DNA of 64,000 bases from Bartonella sp. M0283. Its GTDB lineage: Bacteria > Pseudomonadota > Alphaproteobacteria > Rhizobiales > Rhizobiaceae. Positions 37,215 through 47,301 of this stretch are shown here, piece after piece (the stretch's first letter is position 1; each line of letters begins with the position of its first letter). Under the pieces are notes generated by a model. The model was not told where the DNA came from, searched no databases, and worked only from the letters and a program-made list of their open reading frames with translations. The position numbers and the translations under genes were made by a program. The stretch spans positions 806,001 to 870,000 of the forward strand of contig NZ_JACFSK010000001.1 of NCBI RefSeq assembly GCF_016100455.1. Reading direction: 5' to 3'.

Positions 37215-37835
37215 ATGCAATCCGCTCAAAAAAACGCTACTGGTGCGGCTAATCAAACAAAAAACAAACGGCCTAGCCGTGAAGAGGCGGAAGCAGCTGT
37301 ACGGACGTTGCTTCTTTGGGCTGGTGAAAACCCGGATAGGGAAGGTCTGGTCAATACTCCCAAGCGTGTTGTTAAAGCTTATGAAGAAATGTTTGCCGGT
37401 TATAACCAGTCCGCAGAAGAAATTCTTGGTACCGTGTTTGACGAAGTATCAGGCTATAATGATCCCGTTCTTATAAAGGACATTCCTTTCTATTCACATT
37501 GCGAACATCACATGGTGCCGATCATCGGTAAAGCCCATGTTGCCTATATGCCGGATGGCAGAGTGGTCGGATTATCGAAGATTCCCAGAGTCGTTGACGT
37601 CTATGCAAAACGTTTGCAAACTCAGGAAAGCATAACGGCAGAGGTGGCTGATGCGCTTTATCGTTACCTCAAACCGCGCGGAGTTGCAGTCCTTATTGAA
37701 GCTGAACATATGTGTATGGCAATGCGCGGAGTGAAAAAACAGGGATCAACAACTGTCACAGCGACTTATCGCGGTTTTTATAAAGATAATGTCGAAGCGC
37801 AGGTTAATTTTTTAAAAATGATACGCGGATTGTGA
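37215..37835 (+). CDS. folE: GTP cyclohydrolase I
   Basis: Converts GTP to dihydroneopterin triphosphate, first step of folate synthesis. 206 residues; zinc ligands are in [20 protein letters not shown] and the Cys of [16 protein letters not shown], with the substrate-site Glu in the same motif. [32 protein letters not shown] typical. GGAG about 8 bases before the ATG. Followed 19 bases later by hisI in the same direction. Confidence 0.98.
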   Translation: MQSAQKNATGAANQTKNKRPSREEAEAAVRTLLLWAGENPDREGLVNTPKRVVKAYEEMFAGYNQSAEEILGTVFDEVSGYNDPVLIKDIPFYSHCEHHMVPIIGKAHVAYMPDGRVVGLSKIPRVVDVYAKRLQTQESITAEVADALYRYLKPRGVAVLIEAEHMCMAMRGVKKQGSTTVTATYRGFYKDNVEAQVNFLKMIRGL

Positions 37836-37853
37836 TGACAGCGAGGGATTGAA

Positions 37854-38282
37854 TTGTCTGAAGCGAAAAACAATTTGGAAGAGGGGATAGAATTTTTACC
37901 CAAATTCGATTCAAAAGGTCTCGTTACCGCAGTCGTAACAGATGCGGAGAGTGGTGGTTTGTTAATGGTCGCTTTTATGAATAAAGAAGCGCTGAAACTC
38001 ACACTCGAAACAGGAATCGCGCATTATTGGTCGAGGTCTCGTCAAAAAATATGGAAAAAAGGCGAGAGTTCGGGAAACATACAGAAAATCGAAGAGATTC
38101 GTGTCGACTGTGATCAGGATGCACTGTGGTTGAAAGTTCGTGTTCTGGGAGCGGGTGCAACTTGTCATACAGGTCGTAAGAGCTGCTTTTATCGGCGTCT
38201 AAAGGTAAAAAATGGCGTTGCCAGCCTTGAAGTGGATTCGGAGAAGCCACTATTTAACCCGGCAGACGTATATCGGAGCTGA
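37854..38282 (+). CDS. hisI: Phosphoribosyl-AMP cyclohydrolase HisI
   Basis: Third step of histidine synthesis, opening the purine ring of PR-AMP. 142 residues, starting with TTG at 37854 behind GAGGGA. Motifs: [24 protein letters not shown] split by the catalytic region, [20 protein letters not shown] (metal Asp residues), [14 protein letters not shown] (zinc cysteines). No fused HisE domain. The folE-hisI pair is a usual arrangement in Rhizobiales, away from the other his genes. Confidence 0.96.
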   Translation: MSEAKNNLEEGIEFLPKFDSKGLVTAVVTDAESGGLLMVAFMNKEALKLTLETGIAHYWSRSRQKIWKKGESSGNIQKIEEIRVDCDQDALWLKVRVLGAGATCHTGRKSCFYRRLKVKNGVASLEVDSEKPLFNPADVYRS

Positions 38283-38442
38283 ACATTTTTAAAGCCGGAA
38301 AGCGATAGAGACAACGCGTTAAAACCGCTTTTCTTAACCGTGTTGAAACATAAATATTCACGTTTTTTGAAAAAAGGTCTTGTTTTGCTCCCGTCGATTT
38401 GTTAAATGCCGCCAGCCGGTAAATTACAGGCTTCTACCACGT

Positions 38443-38527
38443 GCGGTCGTGGCGGAATTGGTAGACGCGCAGCGTTGAGGTCGCTGTGGGGAAACCCGTG
38501 GAAGTTCGAGTCTTCTCGACCGCACCA
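38443..38527 (+). tRNA. tRNA-Leu (GAG)
   Basis: 85 bases with a long variable arm and encoded CCA. Acceptor GCGGTCG/CGACCGC, anticodon stem CAGCG/CGCTG with loop TTGAGGT (anticodon GAG), T-loop GTTCGAGTC. Confidence 0.96.
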
Positions 38528-39108
38528 TTCTTTTTTAAAATGTGCTATTTGTCTTCTAATTAAGCCTATTCCCATCAGAGAAGTGTGGAGCAGTTTAAAT
38601 TCTGCCTGATCTGTTTGTAAATGCTTTTAACGGGGCAATCCCCACCTTCAGAAAATTGTTGTTTTATTGCATGCTATCCTTATCTGAACTAACGACAGGC
38701 AAGGCAAATACGGCTGATTACCAAGCAGGCTGGAATAAGCGAATTTACTATTTTCTCAACAACAATATTTGCCAATATAAATTTTTGTCATAGATTTTGT
38801 TGTAGATAATTTTGAATGATCCGGAATATTTGATGATCAGGAACAACGTTTTAAAAGCCATCATGATTGTTAGAAATAAATTTATTCGTTTTCTAGTTTG
38901 ATAAAACAGATCGTCAATGAACGGAATATCTAGGGAACGACAAGGCATTCCAATTTTTATTTTTGTTTGGCTGTTGATCAATGATTTTCAGTCAGATTTT
39001 GTTTTATAAAAGGTAACTTTTCAAATGCAACTATGGATGATAATGTGACGCGCCAAACTTGGTTAGAAACGCATTCCTTTTTATCGGAATTAGAATGGAG
39101 ACTGTTTG
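38528..39108. other. Intergenic region before the exporter operon, no gene seen
   Basis: 581 bases, AT-rich. Should contain the promoter of the exporter operon near its right end; GGAGAC precedes the HlyD start. No terminator or RNA gene recognised after tRNA-Leu. Confidence 0.5.
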
Positions 39109-40182
39109 ATGGCTGCAAAAGGTAAGGCAAAATGGGGTTGGATAGCGATCGCTGTGATTGCTATAGTTGCTGTCTATAGTGGCTTGAAAACCTACCTTCA
39201 TCCGGGTCTGCCGGAAGGTATAGCGATGGGAAATGGTCGCATAGAAGCTACCGAAATTGATATTGCCTCGAAGCTTGCCGGGCGCATTCAGGATATTACC
39301 GTGAGAGAGGGCGATTTTGTCAATATTGGTGATGTTGTTGCCCATATGGATACTGAAAACTTGCAAGCGCAGTTACGTGAGGCGCAGGCACAGTTGAAAC
39401 GGGCTGTTATCAATGTTGATACGGCTAAAATGGAAGTCGAGCAGCGCCAAGCCGAACAAGAGGCGGCCGAGGCAACAGTTGCGCAAAATGAAGTACAACG
39501 CGATAACTCCAATAGACGGTACCAACGTTCCGCTACATTGCAGCAAAAAGGTACTGTTTCTACGCAAGTTAGAGATGATGATCAGGCAACTTATGATGGC
39601 GCTCTTGCGGCCGTTGCGGCATCAAAAGCGCAATTTGCTGCCGCAAAAGTAGCGGTTTCTACAGCCAAAGCCAATGTTGTGAATGCCGAAGCGGCTGTTG
39701 AAGCTGCCAAAGCAACGATCGAACGTATCCAATCCGACATCAACGATAGCGAGTTGAAAGCAACGAGATCGGGGCGAATCCAATACCGTATTGCTCAGCC
39801 CGGCGAAGTTGTTGCAGCTGGAGGTCGGGTGCTTAATCTGGTGGATCTTGGCGATGTATACATGACGTTCTTTTTGCCTACAAAGACTGTAGGTAAGATC
39901 GCGATTGGTACGGAAGTAAGAATCGTGCTGGATGCCGCTCCGCAATATGTTATTCCTGCAAATATTTCGTTTGTTTCGGATGTTGCACAATTTACGCCGA
40001 AAACTGTCGAAACTGCCGAAGAGCGCGCAAAACTTATGTTCCGTGTGCGCGCGCAAATTCCACAAAATTTGTTGGAAAAATACATAAAACAGGTCAAAAC
40101 AGGCTTGCCGGGCGTGGCTTATGTTAAAACTGACCCGAATGCAAAATGGCCGACGATTGTTAGCACTCCTGTAGTTCAATGA
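39109..40182 (+). CDS. HlyD-family membrane fusion protein (YhiI-like)
   Basis: 357 residues. A single N-terminal membrane helix ([18 protein letters not shown]), a lipoyl-like half ([40 protein letters not shown]), a long alpha-helical hairpin of coiled coil (residues 90-215) and the second lipoyl half [20 protein letters not shown] followed by the beta-barrel. It bridges inner-membrane transporter and an outer-membrane channel. An ATG at 39109 is preferred over the TTG before it. Overlaps the ATPase gene by 4 bases; first of a three-gene exporter operon. Confidence 0.94.
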   Translation: MAAKGKAKWGWIAIAVIAIVAVYSGLKTYLHPGLPEGIAMGNGRIEATEIDIASKLAGRIQDITVREGDFVNIGDVVAHMDTENLQAQLREAQAQLKRAVINVDTAKMEVEQRQAEQEAAEATVAQNEVQRDNSNRRYQRSATLQQKGTVSTQVRDDDQATYDGALAAVAASKAQFAAAKVAVSTAKANVVNAEAAVEAAKATIERIQSDINDSELKATRSGRIQYRIAQPGEVVAAGGRVLNLVDLGDVYMTFFLPTKTVGKIAIGTEVRIVLDAAPQYVIPANISFVSDVAQFTPKTVETAEERAKLMFRVRAQIPQNLLEKYIKQVKTGLPGVAYVKTDPNAKWPTIVSTPVVQ

Positions 40183-43025
40183 CAGAATCTTCCAAACTCT
40201 CAAAACCGAAAACAGATCGACCAGTCGTAACACTATCTGGTGTCCGTCTGGTTTACGGTGAAAAGATAGCGCTAGACGGTATCGATCTTGAAGTGCCGAC
40301 AGGAAAAATGATCGGCATGATAGGTCCGGACGGTGTCGGCAAGTCAAGTCTGTTGTCGCTGATTACCGGAGCACGCGAGATTCAGGACGGCACTGTTAAC
40401 GTATTGGGCGGTGATATGCGTGATAAGCAGCACCGTCTCGATGTGTGTCCCGACATCGCCTATATGCCTCAAGGTTTGGGAAAAAATTTGTATCCGACTT
40501 TGTCGGTTCAAGAAAATGCCGATTTTTTTGCTCGACTTTTTGGACAAGAAAAAGAAGAACGGCAAGCACGTATTTCGGAATTGTGCGAAAGAACCGGACT
40601 TAACGGTTTCGAAGATCGTCCAGCCGGTAAGCTTTCGGGGGGTATGAAGCAAAAGCTTGGTCTTATTTGCTCACTTATTCATGACCCGAAACTTCTTGTT
40701 CTTGATGAACCGACAACAGGTGTTGACCCTCTTTCAAGACGTCAATTCTGGGACCTGATCGACGATATCCGCAAAGAACGGTCCGATATGAGCGTTATGG
40801 TCGCGACAGCTTATATGGAAGAAGCTGCGCGGTTTGATTGGCTGATTGCTATGTATGACGGCAAAATACTCGCCACAGGTACGCCGGATCAATTGCTTGA
40901 ACAGACCAAGACAAAAAACCTTGACGAAGCTTTTATAGCTCTCATGCCGACGGAAGAACAGAAAGGCCACGTCGAAGTTGTTATTCCGCCTCGTCAAGAA
41001 ACCGGAAATGAAGAAATAGCGATAGAAGCTGACGGCCTTACACAGCGTTTTGGCGATTTTACCGCAGTTGATCATGTAAGTTTCCGCATTAAAAAAGGCG
41101 AGATTTTCGGATTTCTCGGCTCCAATGGATGTGGAAAAAGCACGACAATGAAGATGTTGACGGGACTGCTTCCGGCAACAGAAGGCACCGCCAAATTGTT
41201 TGGACGACAAATCAATGCCAATGATATGGAGACGCGTCGTCACGTTGGATATATGAGTCAAGCGTTTTCACTTTACGCTGAATTGACGGTTCTTGAAAAT
41301 CTGCAACTTCACGCAAAATTGTTTGAAATTCCGGAGGAAAAAGTCAAGGAACGTATGCAGGCAATGATCGACCGCTTCGAGCTTAAGGATGTGCTTGATG
41401 CGATGCCGGATTCGTTGCCGCTTGGCATCAGACAACGTATGTCTCTGGCGGTTGCGTTGCTGCACGAGCCGGAAATTTTGATACTTGATGAGCCGACATC
41501 GGGTGTGGATCCGATTGCGCGCGATCAGCTGTGGCAGCAACTTGGTGAATTGTCGCGCAATGATAATGTTACTATTTTTATTACGACACACTTCATGAAC
41601 GAGGCCGAGCGCTGTGACCGTATTTCGCTCATGCATGCTGGCAAAGTTTTGATTACCGATAAACCTTCGGAAATTGTGAAATCGAAAAATGCCGATACAC
41701 TTGAAGAGGCTTTTATCGAATATCTACAAGACGCTATAGATAAACAGAATGCCGAGAAAAAAGCGAAAATCGATGCATCTTCGACTGTCAAAAACGAGGC
41801 AAGTGAAAAATCTTCAGAAATGGATGCTAACAAACAAAAATCCAACAATAATGGAAATCCGGAGATCGAACGGTCGCATGGAAAGCGTTTTAAACGACGT
41901 TTCGATTTTATGCGGATGATGAGCTATGCCAACCGTGAAGCATTGGAATTGCGTCGTGATCCTATCCGCGCAACGATGGCTTTACTTGGCAGTGTCATTT
42001 TGATGTTTGTTATCGGTTATGGAATCAATACCGAAGTTGAAAATTTGACTTTTGCGGTGCTTGATCACGACCAGTCGGTTATCAGTCGCGATTATGTCCA
42101 ACAAATTTCTGGTTCCCGATATTTTATTCAGAAGAAAGATATTGTCGATTATGACGATCTTGATGCGCGTATGCGCTCGGGCGAAATAAGTCTCGCTATC
42201 GAGATACCACCCGAGTTCGGGAAAGACATGGAACGGGGACGCAACGTTGAGGTAGGCGCGTGGATTGACGGGGCGATGCCGCTACGTGCCGAAACAGTAC
42301 GTGGTTACGTTCAAGGGATGCACGCATTATGGCTTCAGAATAAAGCCAGAACTCTACAGGGAAAAGCGGCCACTATGGGGGATTATCGCTTGGAAGTAAG
42401 ATTCCTCTATAACCCCGGCATTGAAAGTCTTACTGCGATGGTTCCTGCAGTTATACCGATTTTACTTTTAATTATTCCCGCCATGCTTGCGGCTTTATCC
42501 GTGGTGCGTGAAAAGGAAATGGGCTCCATCATCAATCTTTACGTTACACCAGTTACAAGGCTCGAATTTCTGGTTGGTAAACAACTGCCCTATATAGGGC
42601 TCGGACTTATTAACTGTATTTTGTTGTGGCTGTTCGCTATTTTTATATTCAGAGTTCACTTCACCGGCGGTATCCTGACATTCATGTTGGCGGGGTTGCT
42701 TTATGTGGCATTTTCAACGGCTTTCGGCCTGTTGATTTCAACCTTTATGAATAGCCAGATTGCTGCAATATTTGGTGCTGCAGTTCTAACTATTCTGCCC
42801 GCAACACAATTTTGCGGATTGATGGATCCGGTGAGCTCCCTTCAAGGAGCCGGTCGGTTAATCGGCGATATCTATCCGACGACATATTTTATTCTGATTT
42901 CACGTGGCACTTTTGCTAAAGCACTCCAGTTCCATGACCTTGTCGGTTCATTTATTCCGCTGATACTGGCAGGTCCGATTTTGGTCATCATAGCCTCGTG
43001 GCTTACTAAAAAACAGGCGAAGTAA
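40179..43025 (+). CDS. Double-ATPase ABC exporter with fused permease (RbbA/YhiH-like)
   Basis: 948 residues. First nucleotide-binding domain at about 15-245 (Walker [15 protein letters not shown], Walker [14 protein letters not shown]), second at about 280-510 (Walker [15 protein letters not shown], signature-region [11 protein letters not shown]), a charged Lys/Glu/Asn-rich linker at about 525-570, and a C-terminal ABC2-type membrane domain ([38 protein letters not shown] and later helices). This layout and the unusual [11 protein letters not shown] loop match the YhiH/RbbA family, linked to drug export and, for RbbA, ribosome binding. Followed 4 bases later by a second permease. Confidence 0.92.
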   Translation: MTESSKLSKPKTDRPVVTLSGVRLVYGEKIALDGIDLEVPTGKMIGMIGPDGVGKSSLLSLITGAREIQDGTVNVLGGDMRDKQHRLDVCPDIAYMPQGLGKNLYPTLSVQENADFFARLFGQEKEERQARISELCERTGLNGFEDRPAGKLSGGMKQKLGLICSLIHDPKLLVLDEPTTGVDPLSRRQFWDLIDDIRKERSDMSVMVATAYMEEAARFDWLIAMYDGKILATGTPDQLLEQTKTKNLDEAFIALMPTEEQKGHVEVVIPPRQETGNEEIAIEADGLTQRFGDFTAVDHVSFRIKKGEIFGFLGSNGCGKSTTMKMLTGLLPATEGTAKLFGRQINANDMETRRHVGYMSQAFSLYAELTVLENLQLHAKLFEIPEEKVKERMQAMIDRFELKDVLDAMPDSLPLGIRQRMSLAVALLHEPEILILDEPTSGVDPIARDQLWQQLGELSRNDNVTIFITTHFMNEAERCDRISLMHAGKVLITDKPSEIVKSKNADTLEEAFIEYLQDAIDKQNAEKKAKIDASSTVKNEASEKSSEMDANKQKSNNNGNPEIERSHGKRFKRRFDFMRMMSYANREALELRRDPIRATMALLGSVILMFVIGYGINTEVENLTFAVLDHDQSVISRDYVQQISGSRYFIQKKDIVDYDDLDARMRSGEISLAIEIPPEFGKDMERGRNVEVGAWIDGAMPLRAETVRGYVQGMHALWLQNKARTLQGKAATMGDYRLEVRFLYNPGIESLTAMVPAVIPILLLIIPAMLAALSVVREKEMGSIINLYVTPVTRLEFLVGKQLPYIGLGLINCILLWLFAIFIFRVHFTGGILTFMLAGLLYVAFSTAFGLLISTFMNSQIAAIFGAAVLTILPATQFCGLMDPVSSLQGAGRLIGDIYPTTYFILISRGTFAKALQFHDLVGSFIPLILAGPILVIIASWLTKKQAK

Positions 43026-43029
43026 AGTC

Positions 43030-44142
43030 ATGAAGTTAAATCATATTTTGGATTTGGGAATTAAAGAATTGCTCGGCGTTTTCCGTGACCCGATGCTATT
43101 GGTCCTGATTGTTTACGCGTTCACAATATCCATTTATATATCGGCTAATGCGACGCCTGAAACTTTGAACAAGACGCCTATAGCAATTGTTGATGAAGAT
43201 AGTTCACCTTTGTCGACACGTATTGCCACGGCATTTCTTCCGCCTTATTTCATTACTCCCGAAGATATAAACCAATCCGAACTTGATTCCCGCATGGATC
43301 AGGGGATTGATACATTCGCTGTTGATATTCCACCAAATTTTCAGCGTGATGTTCTTGCCGGCCGGTCTCCCGCAATACAGCTTGATGTTGATGCGACACG
43401 TACAACGCAGGCTCTGACCGGTTCACAATACATTCAGCAGATTGTCGACGCTGAAGTGAAAGAGTTCGTCTCGCATTATCGCACGAAAGAACCACAACAG
43501 GTTTCGCTTACACTACGCGCACGTTTCAATCCCGAATTAGAAAAATCATGGTTCGGATCGATTATCAATGTGATTGATAATGTGACAATGCTATCCATCA
43601 TTTTGACGGGGACTGCGCTTATTCGTGAACGCGAACATGGCACGGTCGAGCATCTTCTTGTTATGCCGGTCACACCGACCGAAATTATGATTTCGAAGGT
43701 GTGGTCAATGGGGGCAATCGTTCTCGTTGCGGCAACGTTTTCGCTGATCGTTATTGTGGAAGGCCTGTTAAAAGTCCCGATCGAAGGGTCTGTTACGTTA
43801 TTCCTTGCGGGAACCTGTCTACATCTGTTTGCTACAACGTCGATGGGCATTGCACTGGCAACCGTTGCAGGGTCTATGCCCCAATTCGGCCTTTTACTTA
43901 TGCTTGTTCTGATGCCGTTACAAATCCTGTCAGGCGGCGTTACACCGCGTGAAAGTATGCCGGAATTTATACAGAATATCATGCTTGTAGCGCCGAATAC
44001 GCATTTCATTATGATGGCTCAATCAATTCTTTATCGTGGGGCCGGTTTTTCGGTTGTTTGGGTAAATTTTGCTGCTTTGGCAGTGATTGGTTCTGTACTA
44101 TTTGTCTTCTCGCTCAATCGTTTCAGGGCTACACTTAAATGA
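43030..44142 (+). CDS. ABC-2 type permease (YhhJ-like)
   Basis: 370 residues: one N-terminal membrane helix (LLVLIVYAFTISIYISANAT), a large periplasmic loop (residues about 35-170) with PIAIVDEDSSPLSTRIATAF, and five C-terminal helices with HGTVEHLLVMPVTPTEIMIS and ILSGGVTPRESMPEFIQNIM, the family hallmark. Forms the second half of the export channel with the fused permease of the preceding gene. Its stop overlaps the hydrolase start by 4 bases. Confidence 0.94.
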   Translation: MKLNHILDLGIKELLGVFRDPMLLVLIVYAFTISIYISANATPETLNKTPIAIVDEDSSPLSTRIATAFLPPYFITPEDINQSELDSRMDQGIDTFAVDIPPNFQRDVLAGRSPAIQLDVDATRTTQALTGSQYIQQIVDAEVKEFVSHYRTKEPQQVSLTLRARFNPELEKSWFGSIINVIDNVTMLSIILTGTALIREREHGTVEHLLVMPVTPTEIMISKVWSMGAIVLVAATFSLIVIVEGLLKVPIEGSVTLFLAGTCLHLFATTSMGIALATVAGSMPQFGLLLMLVLMPLQILSGGVTPRESMPEFIQNIMLVAPNTHFIMMAQSILYRGAGFSVVWVNFAALAVIGSVLFVFSLNRFRATLK

Positions 44143-45323
44143 GAATAAAACTACTGGGTCGATATATATCGTTTTGCGTTTGTCTGATCTTCCTAACAAA
44201 TTGTGGTGGTCCGCGTGCTGTTTTATGGCATGGAAAAAATGCTACACCGGCGACGGTTGCAGCTCAAAATGCCGCCATTAACAAACCCGGTCAACCCAAA
44301 GCAGTGGTTCCTGTCTATGTTGCAACGAGCAGGCAAGCACAAAATGATTATTCCGAACCTTTTGGCACAAAAAGGTCGAAAACCCTGAATTACGCACGTG
44401 TTGATGTTGGTATACCACAAGAACACAAAAAAGGCTTGGTTGAAACAAACGGGTATAAGCCCGATTTAAAGAAATATTTTTCTGCGGTGAATATGGTTAA
44501 ATATAATGGCCGTGAGGAATTCAAGAAAGAGCTTAATAAAGCGCTTGATCAGAAACCTAAAGGAAAGCGCGAGATATTTCTTTTTATCCATGGATATAAC
44601 AACAATTTCGCGGATAGTACCTTTAGAGCAGCACAATTCTCTTACGACTATTCACTAAAAGCTGTTACTGTTCATTATTCATGGCCCTCGGGCGGCTCTA
44701 TCCCGCTTTATGTCTATGACCGTGACAGCGCTGATTTCGCCCGTGATGGCTTGGCAGATCTGTTAACATTGTTAAGCGAAACGGATGCCAACGAGATTAC
44801 TGTTGTCGCCCATTCCATGGGAAATTATGTAACAATGGAAGCGTTACGCAGCTTGGCTCTTCAGGGCAAACGGCAACCTATTGACCGCATATCAAGCTTT
44901 TTGATGGCCGCACCTGACATTGATATTGATGTCTTCGAACGCCAGCTCAAAGATGTTAAAAAGATGCCACAACCGACAGCAGTGCTTGTTTCGCGCAAAG
45001 ACAAGGCGTTAGCAGTGTCCGGCCGCCTGGTTGGTGGGCACGCTCGTGTCGGAGATGGTTCAAGTATACCGTTATTACAAAAAAATGGTATTGCGGTTCT
45101 GGATTTGTCCGATGTTGATGGTGGTGCCCATAATGTGTTTGCTTCTTCGCCAACGCTCATGGCTCTTGCCCATGATGGTTCACTTTCAACTTCCATGATG
45201 AAAGAAACGAGCGAGACTAACGGGCAGCGGATGATGGACGATAGTGGAAACATTTTGAGAGGCACAACGAATCTCATTTTCTACACTCCGGCGAGAATAA
45301 TTTCGGCTGTAAGTCAGAATTAA
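44139..45323 (+). CDS. Alpha/beta hydrolase lipoprotein, DUF900 family
   Basis: 394 residues. Signal with lipobox ending IFLTNC (Cys23). Alpha/beta-hydrolase fold: KREIFLFIHGYNNNFADSTF (oxyanion strand), nucleophile Ser in VVAHSMGNYVTMEALRS and a likely Asp/His pair in LVSRKDKALAVSGRLVGG and HNVFASSP. The first 100 residues carry the DUF900 signature PVYVATSRQAQNDYSEPFG. Substrate unknown. Sitting in the exporter operon suggests a function in handling exported or envelope material; that is inference. Confidence 0.88.
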   Translation: MRIKLLGRYISFCVCLIFLTNCGGPRAVLWHGKNATPATVAAQNAAINKPGQPKAVVPVYVATSRQAQNDYSEPFGTKRSKTLNYARVDVGIPQEHKKGLVETNGYKPDLKKYFSAVNMVKYNGREEFKKELNKALDQKPKGKREIFLFIHGYNNNFADSTFRAAQFSYDYSLKAVTVHYSWPSGGSIPLYVYDRDSADFARDGLADLLTLLSETDANEITVVAHSMGNYVTMEALRSLALQGKRQPIDRISSFLMAAPDIDIDVFERQLKDVKKMPQPTAVLVSRKDKALAVSGRLVGGHARVGDGSSIPLLQKNGIAVLDLSDVDGGAHNVFASSPTLMALAHDGSLSTSMMKETSETNGQRMMDDSGNILRGTTNLIFYTPARIISAVSQN

Positions 45324-45386
45324 GGTCGTGCAGGGGTGAAAACCCAGAACAATGATCAAAAATAGATTGCTAGAGGTTTCGATGGA

Positions 45387-46601
45387 GTGCAATGTCGCAG
45401 GTTGATTAAGGTGTTTTTAAAAATATACCGGTTGTTTTCACTTACTTTCGTTCTAACAATCGCCACCTCTCTTGTAGCGCATTCGGTTTATGCGATTGAT
45501 AGAGATGCTTTCGTTAAACGTTTTTCGGAAGCGTTTGGAAAATCTGTCACGGTTTCCTATAGTTCAGTCCTTGGTGATGGCGATCATGTTATACTTGATA
45601 ATGTGCGGGTAACGGGTACGTCGATTTCACCGGATTCATCACTGGGTAAAGTCGAATTTTCAGGTATCAAGCAAGAAGACCATGGCGGCTTTTCTGTTGA
45701 AAAAGTGGTGATGCCGCAAATTTCCTACGTTTACGAAGGTAACACAATCAAAGTTGCCGATGTAAGCTTTAGCAATGTAATACTGCCCCCGAACAAGGGC
45801 ATTTATAACCAGAACATCGGTTTCCGGTACCAGAACGGGCGATTCAGCAAGTTGGAGTTGCAAGACAATTCCAAAAAACGTTTGGCATTGCTGGAAAAAG
45901 GCTCTGTTTCTCTTCGCCCCTCTATTCGTGAAAATCCGGTTGATTTTACGATCAATATTCAGAAAATAACTGTTTTTGTTGATAATTTTCCGGATGGCTC
46001 GACCAGAAAAGACTTTATTGCCATGGGCTATAAAAATGCGACCGGGCGATTGGATATCTCGGGGGCATATGGTGGTTATCTTGCTATGATGGATTTGAAA
46101 CATTTCCATCTTGTGCTTGATAAAGGTGGAGTGCTCGACGTCAGCCTGAAAATGGATGGTATGACACTTGACTCACTTTTAACCGTTGTCACACTTCAAC
46201 GCGAAAATGAACGCGGTCATATCAAGTCTACCCAAATGTGGCTTGGTATGCTTGCTCAAGTTCAGCGTTATAATTTTTATGGTGGTAAATTAAAGTTTGA
46301 AGACCGCTCCATTACGCAAAAGCTTGTTAATACCGAAGCAAAGAGATTGGGAATAAGTGGTGATGCGCTTAAAGCAAAATGGAAAACGGGGCTTCCGGGC
46401 TGGCTTTCTTTTGCAAAGGGCACGAATTTTGAAAATGAAGCCCAAAAAGCCGTAACAGCCTATCTGGACACACCCCGTTCATTGGAAATTTCATCAACTC
46501 CAATGGACAAATTACCCGTCATTATGCTTGCCATTTCAGGAAAGCTTAGTCCGAAAGAACTCGTACGAGAGCTTAACCTTGAAATTTCGGCAAATAAATA
46601 G
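45387..46601 (+). CDS. Exported protein of unknown function
   Basis: 404 residues or a little shorter: the annotated GTG at 45387 lacks a well-placed ribosome-binding site, and later in-frame TTG and GTG codons are alternatives. Signal peptide LFSLTFVLTIATSLVAHSVYA then mature sequence from IDRDAFVKRF. Beta-strand-rich with repeated VRVTGTSISPDSSLGKVEFS and DVSFSNVILPP-type segments; the C-terminus (LEISSTPMDKLPVIMLAISG) resembles family members that I do not recognise. 63 bases after the DUF900 gene, so possibly part of that operon. Confidence 0.75.
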   Translation: MQCRRLIKVFLKIYRLFSLTFVLTIATSLVAHSVYAIDRDAFVKRFSEAFGKSVTVSYSSVLGDGDHVILDNVRVTGTSISPDSSLGKVEFSGIKQEDHGGFSVEKVVMPQISYVYEGNTIKVADVSFSNVILPPNKGIYNQNIGFRYQNGRFSKLELQDNSKKRLALLEKGSVSLRPSIRENPVDFTINIQKITVFVDNFPDGSTRKDFIAMGYKNATGRLDISGAYGGYLAMMDLKHFHLVLDKGGVLDVSLKMDGMTLDSLLTVVTLQRENERGHIKSTQMWLGMLAQVQRYNFYGGKLKFEDRSITQKLVNTEAKRLGISGDALKAKWKTGLPGWLSFAKGTNFENEAQKAVTAYLDTPRSLEISSTPMDKLPVIMLAISGKLSPKELVRELNLEISANK

Positions 46602-47070
46602 CCAAGAACGGAAAATAGACCATTATACGATTGATGGATTAAGCCTCAGACAATTTCTGTTTTGCACTTTCGATTTTAAGCCGGAGAGAATTTTATATAA
46701 CAAATTGTGTCGGCTTGCTTTCATTGAAATAGACGGTTGTTGACTGAAGACGTAAATGAAGTAGGAAAAATTTCCATCGATATTGAACGTCATGTCTTTT
46801 GGATGCGTGTAAATTTTTCTGAAAATCATTAGCGCCAATAATTAAACGATGAACGAGCGATTCAAGCGTACAAAAAATTTAAAAAATGAAATCGCAAAAC
46901 TTTTACAGAAAATGGATTTTACTGATTATGTGCTCGACCTATGTTTTTCGCTAGCAATCCATTTGCCGAGTTATTCTCAAACCGACACCCATTATTGATT
47001 TAGATTCCGGCAGAATCGCTCAATCCAATTAATCCTATCGGCTCAATATTGTTGTTCAGAAAGTGGGAAT
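46602..47070. other. Intergenic region, no gene seen
   Basis: 469 bases between the exported protein gene and tRNA-Ala. No terminator hairpin, repeat or credible ORF noticed. Confidence 0.5.
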
Positions 47071-47146
47071 TGGTGGAGCTAAGCGGAATCGAACCGCTGG
47101 CCTCTTGCGTGCGATGCAAGCGCTCTCCCAGCTGAGCTATAGCCCC
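47071..47146 (-). tRNA. tRNA-Ala (CGC)
   Basis: 76 bases with encoded CCA. Acceptor GGGGCTA/TAGCTCC with one G-T pair, anticodon stem CTTGC/GCAAG with loop ATCGCAC giving anticodon CGC, T-loop GTTCGATTC. Confidence 0.95.
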
Positions 47147-47255
47147 TTGGCGAATGGAACCTCCATTACATTCTAGGCGGTATTAAAGTGCAACGCCTAG
47201 AAGATCAAGAGCGATTTTCAATTCAGTTAAATTATTGCCTTAATTCTTTAAAAAC

Positions 47256-47290
47256 AAACAAAAAAGGAGGCGAAATTCGCCTCCTTTTAT
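47256..47290 (-). terminator. Rho-independent terminator of the TorA-family operon
   Basis: 12-bp perfect stem (47262-47273 with 47277-47288) around a short loop, followed on the minus strand by TTTTTTGTTTG. Confidence 0.93.
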
Positions 47291-47301
47291 TTTTATCGCA
47301 T

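Noticed and set aside
38635..38660. Small hairpin GGGGCAATCCCC after tRNA-Leu
   Set aside because: Stem of only about four base pairs without a T-run; not a terminator.
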